Shown here: positions 63,298 to 64,000 of the stretch, piece after piece
How the letters are laid out: each line of letters begins with the position of its first letter
Numbering within the stretch: position 1 is the stretch's first letter
Assembly (NCBI GenBank): GCA_001270045.2
Contig: DF970666.1
Location: 314,138 to 378,137 of the forward strand
Reading direction: 5' to 3'
DNA length: 64,000 bases
Source of the DNA: Bacteroidales bacterium 6E
GTDB taxonomy: Bacteria > Bacteroidota > Bacteroidia > Bacteroidales > Prolixibacteraceae
The notes under the pieces: model-generated
Seen by the model: the letters and a program-made list of their open reading frames with translations, nothing else
Databases searched by the model: none
Told to the model about the DNA's origin: nothing
Program-made: the position numbers and the translations under genes

Positions 63298-63987
63298 ATG
63301 ATTTATAATATTCCCAACAGTAATATTGCTTCCGAAATCTCAAAATTCTTTACAATCCTCTTTGTTATAATGAGTTTTATTACTCAAAGTATGGGGGAAT
63401 CAGGGATATTATTTCGATTAACACCACCAGATATAATGGGAGGACTGGCAATCTTATTTTTTGTTTTAAGTGGCCATTGGTTTAGAATCGATAAATTTTG
63501 GTATATCCTGTTTTTTATTTTTACACTATTTGTAGGCGGTATTTTTGGATTGGCTTTCGAGAAATCGTTAGTAGAGGTAATAATCTTGCTTTTTCTTTTT
63601 TTAATTTTTTCAGTAATTATTTTCCACTTTAATACACTTCATGGATTAAGGCAACTTATCTTTTATATCGCCATAGCCGCAATATTGGCCTCGGTTTTTG
63701 GGCTCTATGATATGGCTGCGACTATTGTGGGGTTGCCACGGATATTTCCGGAAAGGGCTCCAGGTGAGGTTTTGTCTGGATTCCGAAATGCAGGGCAGGC
63801 TGGGGCATATTTCCTTGTGATTCTTTCTATCTTAATTCCAATAAGAAGTTCCCAACTTATTTCTTCTTTTAATATAAATGAAAGACGAATTATCAATATC
63901 GCCGTTGTATTTAGTTTAATCGTGTTTTTTCTTACCGGAAAGATTGCAGCCTATATTGGATTCGCCGTTGGATTGGGAGGCTTGTAA
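63298..63987 (+). CDS. Wzy/O-antigen ligase-like membrane protein, apparently truncated
   Basis: A 229-residue protein with about seven membrane helices and a soluble-loop motif GFRNAGQAGAYF, as in the WaaL/Wzy polymerase-ligase family. Those proteins are usually over 400 residues, and this one stops at TAA (63987) in the middle of a helix, AAYIGFAVGLGGL. The window ends 13 bp later, so a frameshift or nonsense mutation cannot be separated from a genuine short form. It would polymerise or ligate the repeat unit. Confidence 0.65.
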   Translation: MIYNIPNSNIASEISKFFTILFVIMSFITQSMGESGILFRLTPPDIMGGLAILFFVLSGHWFRIDKFWYILFFIFTLFVGGIFGLAFEKSLVEVIILLFLFLIFSVIIFHFNTLHGLRQLIFYIAIAAILASVFGLYDMAATIVGLPRIFPERAPGEVLSGFRNAGQAGAYFLVILSILIPIRSSQLISSFNINERRIINIAVVFSLIVFFLTGKIAAYIGFAVGLGGL

Positions 63988-64000
63988 CCGGGAATGATGA

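Noticed and set aside
1..64000. tRNA and rRNA genes
   Set aside because: Intergenic regions were scanned by eye for cloverleaf-like sequence with a TTCGA arm; none was convincing. A tRNAscan run would settle this.

Overview
The window reads as chromosomal DNA of a Bacteroidota bacterium, probably Bacteroidales/Marinilabiliales-like. The evidence is: promoters of the Bacteroidota type (TAnnTTTG at -7, the best ones with TTG exactly 20 nt upstream); a DUF3078 protein; a protein with a type IX secretion C-terminal domain; the short Bacteroidota form of SerA with a TPKKMGAQT motif; and Gfo/Idh/MocA plus DoxX pairing. Genes between about 5 and 54 kb look moderately GC-rich, while the polysaccharide locus after 55.8 kb is visibly AT-rich.

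Layout. 1-6.6 kb: the tail of a DUF3078 protein, SRPBCC and DUF4268 proteins, then a 1,092-bp tandem duplication of a soluble-protein/7-TM-protein pair next to a NarL-type two-component system. 7-19.4 kb: housekeeping genes (ppdK, ettA, an Lrp ligand-binding domain, NYN-LOTUS, PepSY, DoxX, MarR) and a divergent fused trehalose-6-phosphate synthase/phosphatase and GH15 hydrolase. 19.6-36.7 kb: AGCS transporter, mutS2, clpB, Hpt, gcvT, the serine operon serC-serA-DUF1015, a DoxX/Gfo-Idh pair and argS.

36.7-40.2 kb is the most unusual part. On the minus strand an XRE regulator, an ImmA/IrrE metallopeptidase and a PIN-like nuclease overlap as one operon. Downstream lie two tandem, related, apparently non-coding genes of about 555 and 645 nt. 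Each has its own canonical promoter (TTG-N20-TAnnTTTG) and its own intrinsic terminator, and they share collinear conserved blocks. I recognise no known RNA family.

40.3-49.2 kb carries a secreted zinc phospholipase C/P1-nuclease-like protein, an XRE protein, a sialidase-like protein, an AraC regulator with an HMA-like domain and a PqqD/ATP-grasp/T9SS-cargo operon, separated by repeat-rich intergenic DNA. Many palindromes in the window, although unrelated in arm sequence, share a GNA trinucleotide loop, usually closed by a C-G pair. Three composites have two inverted TGTCATCCTGA-type repeats around a hairpin, as in REPINs.

49.9-64 kb is a surface-polysaccharide locus: a CapD/WbpM-like dehydratase (frameshifted), TviC- and TviB-like enzymes, a complete IS4-family element with a 9-bp target duplication, a Wzx flippase, a nitroreductase-family protein, a pyruvyltransferase, GT2, WecB, GT4 and a short Wzy-like protein at the window edge. 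No rRNA, tRNA or CRISPR array was seen.
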